Below, piece by piece: positions 35,430 to 48,838 of a DNA stretch of 64,000 nucleotides. The position numbers and the translations under genes are program-made. The stretch comes from Heliocidaris erythrogramma. Its lineage: Eukaryota > Echinodermata > Echinoidea > Camarodonta > Echinometridae. Each line of letters opens with the position of its first letter. The first letter of the stretch is position 1. The notes beneath the pieces are model-generated. The model made no database searches and had not been told where the DNA came from. It saw only the letters and a list, made by a program, of their open reading frames with translations. The DNA is taken from NCBI GenBank assembly GCA_025617745.1, contig CM046853.1, positions 30,989,313 through 31,053,312 on the forward strand, written 5' to 3'.

Positions 35430-36218
35430 TCATACCCGTATAAAATCTAAATTGCATACTACATGTCAATTAGACATCTTTAAAATCCTAATTGTAAGTT
35501 TGTGTGAGAGATGTATGGAAGGATACAATCCAAGCCGTCTTTCAAATCAAGAACAAAATAATTCAGAAAAAAACACCCCACATAATGTTTGCTATGCCTT
35601 GATTTAGACCTAGTGTAAACTGCTATCGTAGTACCCCCCAAGAAAAAATATTATGCAGGAGAAACATCCAAGTGACATGACCTATCTAGCAGGATATCTA
35701 GAAGCTTTACCATCATCATACACGTAGCGAGACCCACATGGGCAATATAAATGCAATCAGTGGTATTTTTCCCTCAGCGGAATGCCAAATTCAGCTGCAT
35801 GGTGTTTTCACAATTCGATGGCGGGTTGAGCTAACATCCATGGCTCCATGGGTTATAATCTCATGACTCATGCTGACTCTAAGGTAGTGTTCAGCCTCTG
35901 GGATTCACATAATTTTGTTTTTAGATCGGCACTGCTGCTACGCGCCAATGCCACACACCACTACATACATGGATACAAGCCGTATATATGAAGGAATGTA
36001 GATTTGCCTACCTACACATGTGTGTTGGTATTACTTTGATTATATTCATACATAATGTATGTATTTTTGTCTCTGTATTATTTTCCATCTATTTCAGTAT
36101 TGTTGTTTCATCTATTTAAATTTGTTTTTCTAATTTTAGTATGATAAACAATATACATTGCAGGAGAAGGTGTTCCATCGCACAATTTGAAATAACTAAT
36201 GAAAAGATGAACATGACA

Positions 36219-36295
36219 TATTTAATTCACGAAAATGCATAAGAATAAATTAGCAATTTGCTAATTTCTTCTCATGCATTTTCGTGGATTAAATA
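36219..36295. repeat. Near-perfect 38-bp inverted repeat with one-base centre
   Basis: The arms 36219-36256 and 36258-36295 are reverse complements with three differences; the left arm begins TATTTAATTCACGAAAATGC. No target duplication is obvious. Confidence 0.85.
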
Positions 36296-37708
36296 TAGAA
36301 GAAATAAAATGTAAATATGTACAAATATGTAAAAATGTAAATATAGAAGAAAAAATGTGAGAAAACCGTCATCTACTTTCTACTGAATTCTTTTACTTCT
36401 GAGCCTTTGGTGAAAAAGAAGAGGATGTCAATGTGATCATACAATAAATTTCGTAACTGTACATTGAGTCAAGTAGGATGTACTTCACTGTAGTGAATGA
36501 ATATGCTAATCGTACTTTGTATGTTTGACATGTTCAGTTTAAGGACTTCTGCCTGCAGGGTAGGCAGCTGTTCATTAGGATCATTAAATCTCAAACCTAC
36601 CTTCTCTGACATATCTTGGCTTCAGTGTAGTCACTGCTCAGTTATACTTACTGTTTTTGTGACTGCTATTTGTACGTGGTATATGACGTTGTAATAGGGG
36701 AAAATATGAATAATACTGCTCTGTTTTACTTTCTTTCTTTTGACGGCTACATGTATAGCAGTTGTAATGAATAGAAAAGTGTGAATAATATATTTGCTAG
36801 TGAAAAATAAAGGGGGAAATATTAAAGAGCAGACATTAATTATTTTGTTGGTGTGATCAGTCTTTCTGCTTGTACACAACTACAATTGTGAAGGATTAAT
36901 TTAAAAGGACTTCAGAGAAAAGAAAGTGTACCTCAATAAATTTAAAGTTATAGATTTGCAGTTTGACCTTTCAGTTTGACTTTTCTTTTCTTTTTGTACA
37001 GTTTGTACCCACAATCTGTAAAGAAATAAGACAAATTAATTACTTTTATTATTTACAAATTGAGCTGGTGATTTATAACATTAGGAGATGGTGTAGTTTC
37101 TTTCAGTAGAAATGAGTTAGCTTTCATTTCAAAACATTATTCTGTACGAAATGTTTCTGTCTTGTCATTTGCAATTGGTTGGTTCATAACATACTGCATT
37201 TGGAGATTTACAAATTCGTGAGAGATGATATCAAGCAGATGCAAAAGATTGAATTTCATGAATTTCTTCAAGATTAACATTATCAGAATAATCATTATCA
37301 ACATTTCTACATTATATTTTACAGCAAATCTGCATATTTTCTAATTTGCTACAGTGGACAAAATACATCATCTGACATTATGTTTGCTGTTTTGGTCATT
37401 AAATCATGCTTGGAATAACATTTGTCTGAGGATTTAGAGACTGAATGTGTGGTTGCGATTCAGGATGATTTAAATGACTCACTTTCTCCCGCATTCAGCC
37501 TGTGCAGCATGGACACTTGGTGCAGATGTAATGAAATGTTATGCATGGCTTGCATGCAGTGATTGATGAACTGCACGAATGTTCAATATGTGAAAGAAAC
37601 AGAAGCTTGCTATTTGATGCCAGTTTTGAATTGAGTTTTGAAAAGAGGTGTACACGCTAGAAGAGATTGTTTCTTGAACATTGAATTAATTTCTCTTCAT
37701 TCAAATTT

Positions 37709-37726
37709 GGGGGGGGGGGGGGGGGG
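37709..37726. repeat. Run of 18 G
   Basis: Uninterrupted G homopolymer. Confidence 0.95.
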
Positions 37727-38405
37727 TGGTTATATGATGAACCGTTATGAAAATAAATTGTATTCCGAAGTGCATATCAGATAATTCATCACTGATTATT
37801 ATCCGCTATATCAGTAAATCGTTATTTATTATTGCTATATCTGACTAAAAATCAAGTCATCACCATTACATGCTTTACATAATGGAGGGAATGAAAATAA
37901 GTTTTCTATAAATGACACATACATACATGTAGGAAATTATGTAATTGTTGTATACATGTATGTCAATTCTAAATTTCATCTGTTAATGATATCTCATGCA
38001 GATATGTGATATCTCATGTGGTAGGAGTATTAACAATGTAGGCATGAACTTACACTGATTATGATTAATCTCCAGATAAGAATAATATATTTACTGAACT
38101 GAAAGTTATCCAAATGATTTGAAGAATTCAGAGCACACAGGATGTGTATGCAGTAATATAAACTGAGACGTAAACATGAGGAGACTGTAGTTTTCAAACG
38201 CGGACCTGGTTTTGAATGTGTTTTATTGATTATCTTACTCTTCGAGGATTCAAAATGAAGTAATTTTTTTTCTGCAACGGAAAAAAAAAGATCTCCTTGC
38301 CAGCAACTTCAGTATCCTATAATAAAACTGAAGTATTCAATTTGATTTTAGTTTTGGTAGGTCTCCTTCCCATATGATGGAGTATACCACCTAACCCACC
38401 TGCCA

Positions 38406-38560
38406 CCCCCCCCCCCAAAAAAAATAAAAATAAAAATAAAAAAACAACAAGAAGAAGCAAAACCCCCCCCCCCCCAAAAAAAAAAAAACCCATAATGAAC
38501 AAAAAACAAACAAAAAAAACCAAAACAACAAAAAATGCCAAAACAAATGATGAGGGAAAA
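38406..38560. repeat. Two adjacent poly-C / poly-A composite microsatellites
   Basis: C11 then A-rich sequence, and C13 then A-rich and CAAAA-like sequence, both on the + strand. Confidence 0.85.
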
Positions 38561-39461
38561 TAGAATAACAATCATTGTGTGGTTCACATATCTGCATCTA
38601 ATAACATACAAAAAGTGAGTACATTTTTGCTCAACCCTACTTGCTCTTCATTTACACTCAAAATAATTTGTGTTTTGCCATGGCAGTTTACCAAGTGTGA
38701 ATGAGCGTTGATATAAATAACAAAATGGGGTCTGCATTCAAGGATAGTGTAGATGAGCCTTTGGTGAATCATGCGTGGAGCTTACGGCAATTGTATCTTC
38801 TCTCATGTGAGAACGAAGAATACTTCTTAATGAAAAAAAAAAAGGAGAGTGGGGAAAACCATTCCATCAAAATGACATGCTTATTGATATTCCTGAATGA
38901 AATCAGAAAGCATTTCCATGTTATTGCCAAGCGGTGGAATCTTTTTTTCATGTGTGTGATAGGAATGTAATCTGACAGTGTGAGATTTTTTAAATATTTA
39001 TGTTTCAATATCAGTTATGCATCGTTCATGCAATATTCCAATTACAAAAGTACAGTGTATCTACAAAATATCGAAACCGGTTCACTATCAGTTTGACATA
39101 TTTTAAAGAAGAAAAAAAAAAGCCAGAACTCTTTTTATTTAGAAACAAGCTAATGCACGTTATGAAGTATTAGGCCATATAACTTGATTTATGACCAACA
39201 GCAAAATGAGTTTTCCAATTTAAAGTGAAAGATGATAATGACTACCATTATCCCCTCGTCACTGACCATCAATATTCATAGTGACATCCTATCTGTTGGT
39301 ATAATTCATAACATGTATTGCTACTGCTTCATACTTCCATCAACGATTTTGAGATTTTGGCATATATCATATTCTATGGAATTCTACCAAACCAAAATGT
39401 TCTCATCTCACTTGATTATAAATGATGATTAAGTTCTCCATGGTTGACAACTTTATCATTA

Positions 39462-39715
39462 TCGATGTCATCATCATCATCATCATCATCATCATCACCA
39501 CTATCACCACCATTATCATCGTAACCACATCATCATCATCCTCATCATCCTCATTATCTTCACCACCATCATCATCGTCCTCGTCCTCGTCCTCGTCCTC
39601 GTCGTCCTCGTCATCACCGACAATACAACCATCACCGTCAATACTACCATCACCGTCAATACTACCATCACCGTCAATACTACCATCACCGTCAATACTA
39701 CCATCATTTTCATCA
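39462..39715. repeat. ATC microsatellite grading into an 18-bp minisatellite
   Basis: ATC/ACC and TCG repeats (39470-39608) lead into about five units of ACCATCACCGTCAATACT (39627-39705), the first diverged. The serine-rich and valine-rich frames here follow from the repeat. Confidence 0.9.
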
Positions 39716-40156
39716 CTAAGTCATCATATACCTTATATCATTTACCACATGCCACCTGCACTATTTTCAATTTAGTGCTACATAACACAAGTTTAGCCAT
39801 CTGCAGCGATATATCCCAGAGAACATCATGTTTACATGCAAATTGAAGCATTAAATGTTTGATAGGCATCAATGCTCATAGCGTATAGTAGGCATGGCTC
39901 TATCGGTATACAGCCTACTGCAGCCCTTTGTCTTGAAAATTAGATTTTCCATGTCCATTATATAGCCTCCACATAATGAGACAAAGCCATGGAGACTGGT
40001 AGCATTACACACACTCACAACTGTCCTTTACTCATAATGCAAGGATGCTATTATTGTGATTTTCTACCACTCTTTTTCTATTTCCCTTCAAATCATGTTC
40101 TCTCACCGTGCTTCTGCACATTACTACATCTTACATTCTTGCACTTAATCACATTT

Positions 40157-40233
40157 CGTCTGTTTGCAGCCAGAAGGGCGTTAACTCATCTACTTTAACA
40201 CAGAGATAGCCCCCTTCTGGCTCCAAACAGACG
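40157..40233. repeat. Small palindromic family, copy D (best preserved)
   Basis: Arms CGTCTGTTTGCAGCCAGAAG... and ...CTTCTGGCTCCAAACAGACG are inverted copies around the centre ATCTACTTTAACACA. The whole element is 77 bases. Confidence 0.85.
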
Positions 40234-40847
40234 ATATTTGACATCCTTTGTAAAGTTTGTGTACATGTATGTGTAGGCTGTCTAAACACAGGGAATGACT
40301 ATCAGAAATTGATTGTTTTCTCATCTTGTCTTTTCGATACAACCCTGTCAAAAACGAGCAAGTCTCATTCTGTAACCGTTCTGGCAGGAAGGGTTGTTTA
40401 CTTGAAGGTAACTTACAAGTGGGTCAGTCCTTTTGACTCTTAGAACAGGGCTCCATGATGGTCGTTCGATTACAGCATTGGAGAAAAGGTCAAGTTTTAG
40501 GTACAACTGGCAATAAAATGTTATGATGATGCCAAGGGACTTGGAGAGATGGAAGACTCACTCGATATGTTTGTATGTGTTGTCGAGTGGGTCTGTTATC
40601 ATACATGCATAAGTAGAGCCCAGAGGGAAAACATTTTTTTTTAAAATAAAGTAGGTTCTAAAATTAACATTGATACATTTTTGCCTATCCCAAAGGTCAT
40701 ATAGGTTGGATAACGGGAGTATATGGAGGGTTAAGTTTGTATTGTTTTCATCATTCTAATATAGTGCAACATTAGGAATATATACTGACTAAAAGTAAGA
40801 TTTTAATAACAGTTTTATCCTTTGATAGATGTAGTAGTTTTAGTACA

Positions 40848-40905
40848 TATTGGTAGTAGTGGTAGTGGTAGTGGTAGTGGTAGTGGTAGTGGTAGCAGCA
40901 GCAGA
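40848..40905. repeat. GGTAGT microsatellite
   Basis: GGTAGTGGTAGT units end in AGCAGCAG. Confidence 0.9.
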
Positions 40906-41399
40906 TGCAAAAGCAGAAATTTAGTAGTGGCAGTGTTTATAATGAATCATGTAAGCCTCAGTAGTAATTGATGAGCCTGTAAATAGAATGTATATATTCT
41001 TGTAGAATAGCAGGTGGCTGACAGAAATTGCTAGTAACAGAAAAGAGTGAATAACATACCGTAATTGAAATATAGGTATTTTAGTTTAATGAGATTGAAC
41101 TAGATACGTAATATGTAGGCCGACAGGCACTGATGTTGCATTTTTGAAATATTATATGCATATTCTCAAGGACATTTCTGGACGGACCTTTTCCATTTAC
41201 ATTATACAAGTGTAAATATGAATATTGTATGTGCTTGCCTTCCTGTATAATTCAGTACGACTGCCTTGCTTTGCCTAGTTGGCTTTGTAGCCTTTGTTCA
41301 TGACACTCACACATATACAGGCCATATCTATATGGGACCCAGATGGACGGGGGAAAAATATGGAGAGAGAGAGGGAGAGATAGAAAACAAGAGGGATGC

Positions 41400-41540
41400 A
41401 GTGAAAAAGCTGGCATCCACTCTCCGCAGGGGGTCAAGCCCCGGCACGTGCCGTAATAACTATGGGCTTCTGAGCTACAGCTCTCTGTGCAAACGCACTA
41501 ACAATGCTTGGCACGCGCTGCTATCAAGGTTGAACGGTTG
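41400..41540. other. GC-richer segment with a 12-base CACGTG palindrome
   Basis: The palindrome CGGCACGTGCCG (41442-41453), centred on a CACGTG E-box, lies in a short GC-richer island. It is a possible cis-regulatory element; no gene is seen. Confidence 0.25.
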
Positions 41541-42782
41541 TTGACAGGAGGGTTGGGCTAGACTAGGCTCTTCTCTGTCAGACCCTGTTCAGTTGAGCTG
41601 CAGTCGACCCCACCAATTCCAGAAGATCATTCCAATGTGTTTCTAATGGGTTAAAGCATAACATTTCCTCGTTTTACAGTGCCAGATCTTTTTTTTTTGC
41701 AATGGATCTCATGAAAACATGGATTGGTATCCTGTCAGGATTCCATCTGACAGCATGCTTACATGAGAAAAGATGGAATAGGGTCTGATCTTGTAGACCA
41801 AGTCTTTTGTTTGTGGCATGGTTAGATGAGGATTTGGGGAGGGGGCTGGTAGGATGCTGGGAGGGAAATGGATGAATGAATTGATGAATGGATTGAGTGC
41901 AATGCCTGAGAAATGTGCAACAGGGAGTGTACATTAGATTGTTGCATATTCATGCAAGCCAGTAATACAAAGCAATCACTTAGGAGAAATTTTTACTTGT
42001 ATAACAAAGGCATGAGATGGGAAAATTGATTTTGAGATAGAAATAAGTTTCCATATACCATACCTTTTTAAGAGTCAACAATCATACAAGGAAGCTATAG
42101 CGGCTGATGTCATTGCTAGTATTAGTAACCTGATTTTTTGGGGTAAAGAAATAACATTTATTACAGGATATATCTGTTATGAAAAGAATCTGCACAAGTG
42201 ATTTGTCCGATGCACGTCATGTAACAAAATACATTGCCCACTAGCCTCATGCAAATGAGCAAATTGCCATGAAGGGTAACATCTGACATCAAGATTCGTG
42301 AATAGTAGTACTATTGACAGATACTATTTACGGCGTATGACATCACACACTAAAAGTGCGTTATACATTGTGACAACATGTATTTGCGCATATCGTTTTA
42401 GGCGTGATGATGTCATCATTATGCTTTTGATATCCGCGCAAATAAATCCCTTCTTTAAACTGTTTTATATACTTACGTACGTGTGCGGTCTATACCATAA
42501 GCGTATGGTGCAGATGATCTTAAGTAGATGAGTAGATCATTTAGATTTAGGCTTTTGTTCAAGATGACGAATATAAACCAAATATATACCGCCTACACTG
42601 GGGTATCTGGTTTAACTATAGTACCCTCGGTGAATGAAGACAACCATTTTCCTTTGGGGCTGCACCCTCATGAAAATAGTCTTGGTTCACGTCCCCTCGA
42701 GGACCATATTTCCAACCAGACCCTCTCATGATGGTATATATTTCTATAATATTTTCATGAACTTTATTCCCTCAATGTGCAG

Positions 42783-42955
42783 TTCTCTAGCATTAATTAA
42801 TTAATTACTTTATAATTTATTTGCTACATTAACAATGACTGGCTGCTGAAATTACTGGATCATCTTGACATGACTATTCTCTAGCATTAATTAATTACTT
42901 TGTAATTTGTTGGACTGCTGAAATTACCGGGTCATCTTGACATCACTATGACTGA
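42783..42955 (+). repeat. Tandem duplication, period 94
   Basis: Both copies start TTCTCTAGCATTAATTAATTA (42783 and 42877) and contain CTGCTGAAATTAC then GG, and TCATCTTGACAT. The second copy is shortened in the middle. Confidence 0.85.
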
Positions 42956-44024
42956 GTACTACACACTTTCTGATACTGTACTGTGTGGGTTATAAGGGTT
43001 TGGCTTTGTGTACATCTAGCTGCCATTATAGGTGCACTCTCAGTGTATGTCTAGATAGACTCAGCACTATGCCATAGCACAATGTGAACTTTGACCTCAA
43101 CTTGACATTGAGTGAAGGGAGGGAGTTCAGAACCAAAGTTCATTCATACTGCACCTTTGTTAAACCCTTCAGATTATTGTTCAAAGGAAAATAGCTTTCT
43201 GTTGTATTTTTTTATTTACAGGATGAGGATATAGTAGTTGTCCAAATAATAGTGCCATATTTATGAAAGACCTAAAACTTAGGTAAATTTTATGTCATGA
43301 CTATTTTTGCTTGGTCTATAACGATAACAAAGAAAAATAGAAAAAAAAAAGTGAGATAGAACTATCCTTGAGATTGCTGTGACATTTGAAGGAGAGTATT
43401 AGACAAAAGAAACTGCATCTCAAGGAGTCTGCATATAATAGTGTAGATAATCACAACGAGAAATTGAAAATCAAAGATGAGGGTAGTAGATTAAAGAAGC
43501 TCAAATTTTGAAATGAATACAAAGATAACAATCATAGGATGGGCTGTAATATCTAATTGCTAACAGGCTCATCCCTTCCTACTAAGATCTGTATCTAGAA
43601 GATACAATGTATATCAAATGATATATCTGTCAATGTATTCTTTATGTGGGCATAAACGGGGGTGGCAGGGATGGGATATGTTAGGGGGGTCACTGGGCCC
43701 ATGCCCTCTGCATCATAGCCAACTTGTGAAGCCGAGTGCATGAAACTGGGGCTATAGGCTGTTCAGTCACTGGCGTTTCTGGGTTCATTAAGGCCTAATG
43801 TGATGCCTTCAGAATGAGCCTTTCTCTTTGGCCGCCAGCCCTGCTGTGAATAATTAGCAGTAGGCCTAATCAATACGCCGATGCCACTGTGCATATTGAC
43901 TGTAGTAGGGCACGCACGACTCGAGATGGAAGTGTCTTCGTTGCTGGGAAGCGACAATGAGACTTGCTCTCAATTGCATTAGTCTTTGCAGACTCTGTCC
44001 TAAACTCTTTATTTTCGTCCTTGT

Positions 44025-44150
44025 CCTTTCTCTCTCTTTCTCTCTCTCTCTCTCTTTCTCTCTCCCTCTCTCTCTCCCTCTCTCCCTCTCTCTGTCTCTC
44101 TCCCTCTGTCTCTCTCTCCCCTTCTCTTTCTCTCTCCCCTTTGTCCCTCT
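44025..44150. repeat. CT-rich microsatellite
   Basis: (CT)n with CCCT and GTCT interruptions, grading into pyrimidine-rich sequence to about 44330. Confidence 0.9.
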
Positions 44151-47107
44151 TTGCCTCTGTCTTGCTCTATACATTATATATCTTTTGTTTTTTCGCTTGC
44201 TAGATCTTCCCCCATTCTCTCCTTATTTCACTTGTTTAGTCAGCTTTGTCCCACTGTTCTTTTCCTTTCTTTCCCCCTTTCTTTTGATCCTTTTTACTTA
44301 AAGTGCAATATTTTTTTTTCCTTTCTCTCTTTATGACATTTTCTGCTATACTTTGAATATCATGACATGATTGAAGAGAAGCTTGTGGATATACATGTAT
44401 AATATTCTATTTTTGGAATATTGTAGGCTACAATTCAATGTATCATAATAGAGTTTTATTGATCCTGATTGATCGATATTATGCACACACCCAATATTAT
44501 TCGATTAAACAACGAAATTGCCTTCTCCTTGATGAAATTATACATTTCTCTAGTGGTTTTAATCATGATAATTATATCCCCTTCATGCACTTGAGTAACT
44601 TCTGTTCCTGATGTTTTCTCATTTTTAGAATGCAAACCTAAACTTTTTTGTTATGAGCACAAACTCTAAGTTCAGCTACATGTTTGAGTTAGTAGTTTTG
44701 TACTTATTTATTTTGATGAGTCATCATAAGAAATGGTACCGAGTATATTTCTATGTGCTTCTTTTTTCTGACATTTGATATCCAATTTTTTTATGGTGAA
44801 AGAAATGCTGAACATATTTAACAATATTCCGCATTCACTCATTTTAAAGATAAGTTTTATTAGGTTATTTCATAAATTCTGATGTGGATACTGGATAGCA
44901 ATGGCATGGACATGAAAGAAAAAAAGCAAATGTCAAATTTGATTTTACTGGTCACTAACCTGAAAAGCTTTTCCTGTAAAGATGATATTTTCTTTAAATT
45001 ATGGTTTGCTTTTAATTAATCCCCTATCATATTTGAAGCAGATATGCTGATATTCAAGTGTTCACTCTTAAAATGTATGGGAGGGGGAGGGGATTTTGGA
45101 ATGCTATAGAATGCTTTTGTCATGATATGTAATAAAGCTGCCATTTCCAGTGAATGGATAGATGGATATGTAGATAACAAAAAGAAATATTGATATTAGA
45201 AACAAATAGAACAAAGAGTTTTCTTATAATTAAGTGTTTCTTGCTAGAAACACTGATGCTGTCATCCTGTCTCTGATCATTACGATATATTCTTATAGGA
45301 TGTCAAACCTGTCAAAATGGAGCAAGCGTAAGTATGTTGAGAGATACAGGTCAGTAAGCAAAGTGGCTTCCTCATGTCCTTGGCTTAAATCGGTGTGGGA
45401 TCTACTTTATAACTGTGTGAACAGGCCCTATACTTGACTATAAAGTAGTGTACGGGGCTTGTTTTAAAAGCTTCATGATTGTCAAAATGCCTTTTGGTTT
45501 CGAACTGCTGATTCTAGCACCGCTGTTTGCCATCTATGAACAAGACCCAAGACATTTCAGGTTTTTAGAGAACAGGTTCGTGTTGGTGGAGGGCCGTCTT
45601 AGCACGAGATGGGCGAAAGCGGTAATGGCCTGTCTCTAGTGATATAGACGGAATTGATGATTCTATTTACATTGAATCTCTATTTACCTGAGCAGTTGTC
45701 GAGCTCAGATGCAAATGAGGGATGCCACATTTAGGTTGCGAGATACTAATGAAGGAAGCTGTAAGTGACGTAATAGGCTTGAATGAGACGTTCGTGTCGT
45801 TCTTGCTTCTTACAATGAGATAAGAGAAGCAGGCTTGCTCATTATGGAACAAGTAACGACCTCACCAGAGACGAGGGAGAAGTCCTCGGGCTCTTAAGAT
45901 AGAAATAGAATATAACAGAGGAGAGATATTCATAATGTCACCATAATGTCTACCACGATCTGGAGAAAATGGGTTGTGTGCTCTTTATTTTGAATTTATA
46001 TAGTTCTTACCGATAAGATAATAATGTCTTGAATAACCATTTCCTGAGGAAAGCTCCAAAGTAAAGATAAAGAACTAGTATGCAAGGAAATTTGAGAAAA
46101 CACAAGATAAAGATCAATATAAATCATGTTGGGATTGTATCTGATTTTCCTGTAGTTGAATAGGGACAGATGTTGGATTGTGAAATAGATGATATCTTTG
46201 CTGTATCATGTTGTAAAGTTCATGCTGTTATACCAGGAAATCGATTCATAACAATTTGTAAGCAAAAAACAAAACAACAAACAACACCATATTTCCATTG
46301 AAAGATAATCTTGAGATTTACTATTGATCAAATATAAATTCTAACAGAATCTAACAAAATTATTACTACATATTCTTATGCACATGTATAACTAGATAGC
46401 AACTGCCAAATAATTCAAATGTATATTTTCAAATGTGTAATTGTTGAGTAATAAGCAAATTAACAAGGCTCTCCAATAGATTTCATTAAACGTCTGGACT
46501 ATGTCAAGGCCTAATGCATTGTACCTTGTGTGCATATCTGATGTGGGCATTTGCGGGATACATACATGTATTTGGCTTTCCCAATTTTTTTGCTATTTTT
46601 AAAAGATATTGCTATCTTAATCTTTTATCAAAACAGACAATTTTTACATGCTAACAATTCACAGTAATTTGAATTAGGTTTTCTCCAAATGAAGTTTCAC
46701 TGCCATTGCTTAAATTTGGGCTTAACACCCCCCCCCCCCATTTTTGCCCTTGTCAGAGTTGCCTTTCTCACCAGGCATAGATGTCATTGAGTGAGTGGTA
46801 TTGATTAACAATAGACCACTGATGAGCATTGATTGTCTGTGGTCCGCACGGCATCTGTCATCATTGTGATGTCATCGGGGATTGTTCATTTGCATATCAA
46901 GTGCTATCAAGCTTTCTTTGTGTAGAACACCTTCCGATGGTAGGTAAAGGTAATTACTGGATCCAGTGGATTTCTGTTGACTTGACTTTACTAATGGATC
47001 ACCAATTTTTCAAGATATGACTGGTGTAGATACATGTGTAATGTAGCTATAATAATGATTGTTTCATTTCTAATGAAAGTTTATTTATTGTCCCCACACC
47101 TTCTTCA

Positions 47108-47256
47108 GGGCTTGTTTCATAATTTTTTTTTATCAGTAACAAGTTACAATAATTGTTATAAACTACTGAAATCCTTGAATCTGATTGGCTGAGAGCATAT
47201 TTGCCATAGAAATGAGGCAGTTGTTGTTCATAACAAGTTTTATGAAACGGGGCCCA
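47108..47256. mobile_element. Short MITE-like element with GTTTCATAA termini
   Basis: The left end GGGCTTGTTTCATAA and the right end TTTTATGAAACGGGGCCC are inverted copies. GTAACAAG and CATAACAAG words lie just inside each end. The element is about 150 bases and has no coding capacity. I have the impression that this terminus is common in marine invertebrate genomes, but cannot verify that here. Confidence 0.6.
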
Positions 47257-47436
47257 GATGTGATGAGGATGCACTGCACTTTGAGTATTAGGGAGCATGT
47301 CTATGTGCTTTTCATTTGGATTTAGCATCAGAATATTTTGCTGTGGATTAAAGCAGTAATTATTTCTGCGAAGTCACATCCTTTATTTTACTAAGTAGGA
47401 TAATTATTGTACCTAGTGCAAGATAGTATATGGTAA

Positions 47437-47736
47437 TTAAAGGGATACACCACTAGGCGGCCGTGGGGGAAAGTCAGGATTGCGTAAGCCCCATTCACTC
47501 GTACACAAAGTTTGTGCGTCGAACACGTCCGTCAGACTACTGGGATTACATTTCGGACTGCACGAAGCCAACTGAACCTCGCACGAGAGTTCGAGCTCAG
47601 GTGGAACGTGCATGTGGCGCCGCGACCAGTCTGTCAGAAGTTTGCGCCACGCGGGGCAACGGCATGATCAGGTAATGATCACAGTGTCCTCACGCGGCAT
47701 AAAAAGTCCACAATCTGTGGTTGAGTATCCCTTTAA
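47437..47736. mobile_element. 300-bp MITE with perfect 12-bp TIRs ending in TTAA
   Basis: TTAAAGGGATAC (47437-47448) and GTATCCCTTTAA (47725-47736) are perfect inverted repeats around a CpG-rich interior. Because TTAA is its own complement, the outermost four bases could be a TTAA target duplication, as in piggyBac-like elements. The 70-codon frame inside looks like chance. Confidence 0.7.
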
Positions 47737-47774
47737 TAGTCATTTGTCAGTTGTCAGAAGGGCATTGAATATGA

Positions 47775-48016
47775 TCTAATAATAATGCTGCAAGCAGTGA
47801 GATTTCTGCAGCCCTTTTCCTAAAAAATCCCAGCTACATGTATAGCCAAGCAGCAATAGCATGACTACCAAGCATATGCTCCATTGTATCTGGGTGAAGA
47901 TGGGCAATTGTAGATTAATGCCTTATAAATGGACCTTCCTGCCTGTGCTTTGATTTGAACTCTGACCATCAGATCCATGCATTGTTTGGTGACACATCCA
48001 CTAGGCCAAAACCCGA
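47775..48016 (-). mobile_element. Probable tRNA-derived SINE
   Basis: On the - strand the head reads TGGCCTAGTGGA (A-box-like, 48008-47997) and then GGTCAGAGTTCAAATC (B-box-like, 47967-47952), at tRNA-like spacing. The body extends to an ATTATTATTAG stretch near 47776 that could be the tail. No clear target duplication was found, so the 3' limit is approximate. It lies 40 bases from the preceding MITE. Confidence 0.5.
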
Positions 48017-48229
48017 CTACCAGGGGATAAATATTACAAACGATCATTTTAAAAGAAATCACCCAGCTCTCTTATGCTGCGATGTCCTATCCCCACTGAA
48101 AAAAACCCCAACACATCGGACAGCAGCATCATGGAAATCTCTTAATCCCATCAGCATCCATTCAATTCATAATTCATACATTGATTGCCCAATTCCGCTG
48201 CAATAAACAAGGACTGTTGAGGCGAATGT

Positions 48230-48450
48230 TATTTCAGCGTTTCACCCATGGTGCCATCTCGCCGATTCACGGAGCCAATCGTCCGTGCCCTATCTCAGGG
48301 GGCACTCTTCCTTTTCGGCTTGTTTGAATAATCAATCAGCGCTTGACAGAGATTTAAAGTTCAGGCGGTCTCAGCTTTGGTTCCCTCTCCTTCATGATTT
48401 TTCCGTCCGTTACCGTCCTCGTGCCATGAGCCCAAATGATGAGATCCACC
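48230..48450. other. GC-richer segment, possible regulatory DNA
   Basis: The base composition stands out against its AT-rich surroundings and includes an ATAATCAATCAG word resembling homeodomain-type sites. This is only a candidate enhancer region. No coding signal was recognised. Confidence 0.2.
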
Positions 48451-48823
48451 TACCTGTCCAAACTGGCAATAAAATTAGCCAGACTTATGTCAATATTTGT
48501 ATAATGAGCTAAACAATTCATGGTTTAGTACATGTTGGTTTGTATTTGAGAAAATGGATACAATACATGTATTCTACAATTAGATATCATGAAGTGCACT
48601 ATATTTTTGATTGGCTGAAGCTTATGATACATATTCTGTAATAAGCACTTGTCTCCAACTTACCTTTTCCATACTCCCATTTTTGATTTGCTTTTATGTT
48701 TCCCTTCTCTCAGATTTTCCTTCAATTTGTTTTTTCTTATGTAGTGTACCAATTCCTTCTCCCCCATTCTTGTTCTAGCAATATGTCTCTTTCTTTTCCC
48801 TTTTTTCCTCTCGATCTAAAAAT

Positions 48824-48838
48824 CCCCCCCCCCCCCCC
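48824..48838. repeat. Run of 15 C
   Basis: Homopolymer in a pyrimidine-rich stretch. Confidence 0.95.

Noticed and set aside
37912-37970. Hairpin around TACATGTA words as a microRNA precursor
   Set aside because: The arms are short and consist mostly of the over-represented TACATGTA/TATGTA word, so pairing is expected from composition.
43957-44301. Serine/leucine-rich frame with apparent hydrophobic segments
   Set aside because: Mostly the CT microsatellite; the apparent membrane segments come from T-rich sequence.
47745-47770. Fifth copy of the small palindromic family
   Set aside because: Only TCAGAAGGGCATTGA resembles one arm; there is no second arm or centre.
47952-48016. Functional tRNA gene
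   Set aside because: A- and B-box-like words are present, but there is no cloverleaf with a complementary acceptor stem and there is a long extra body, so a SINE is more likely.
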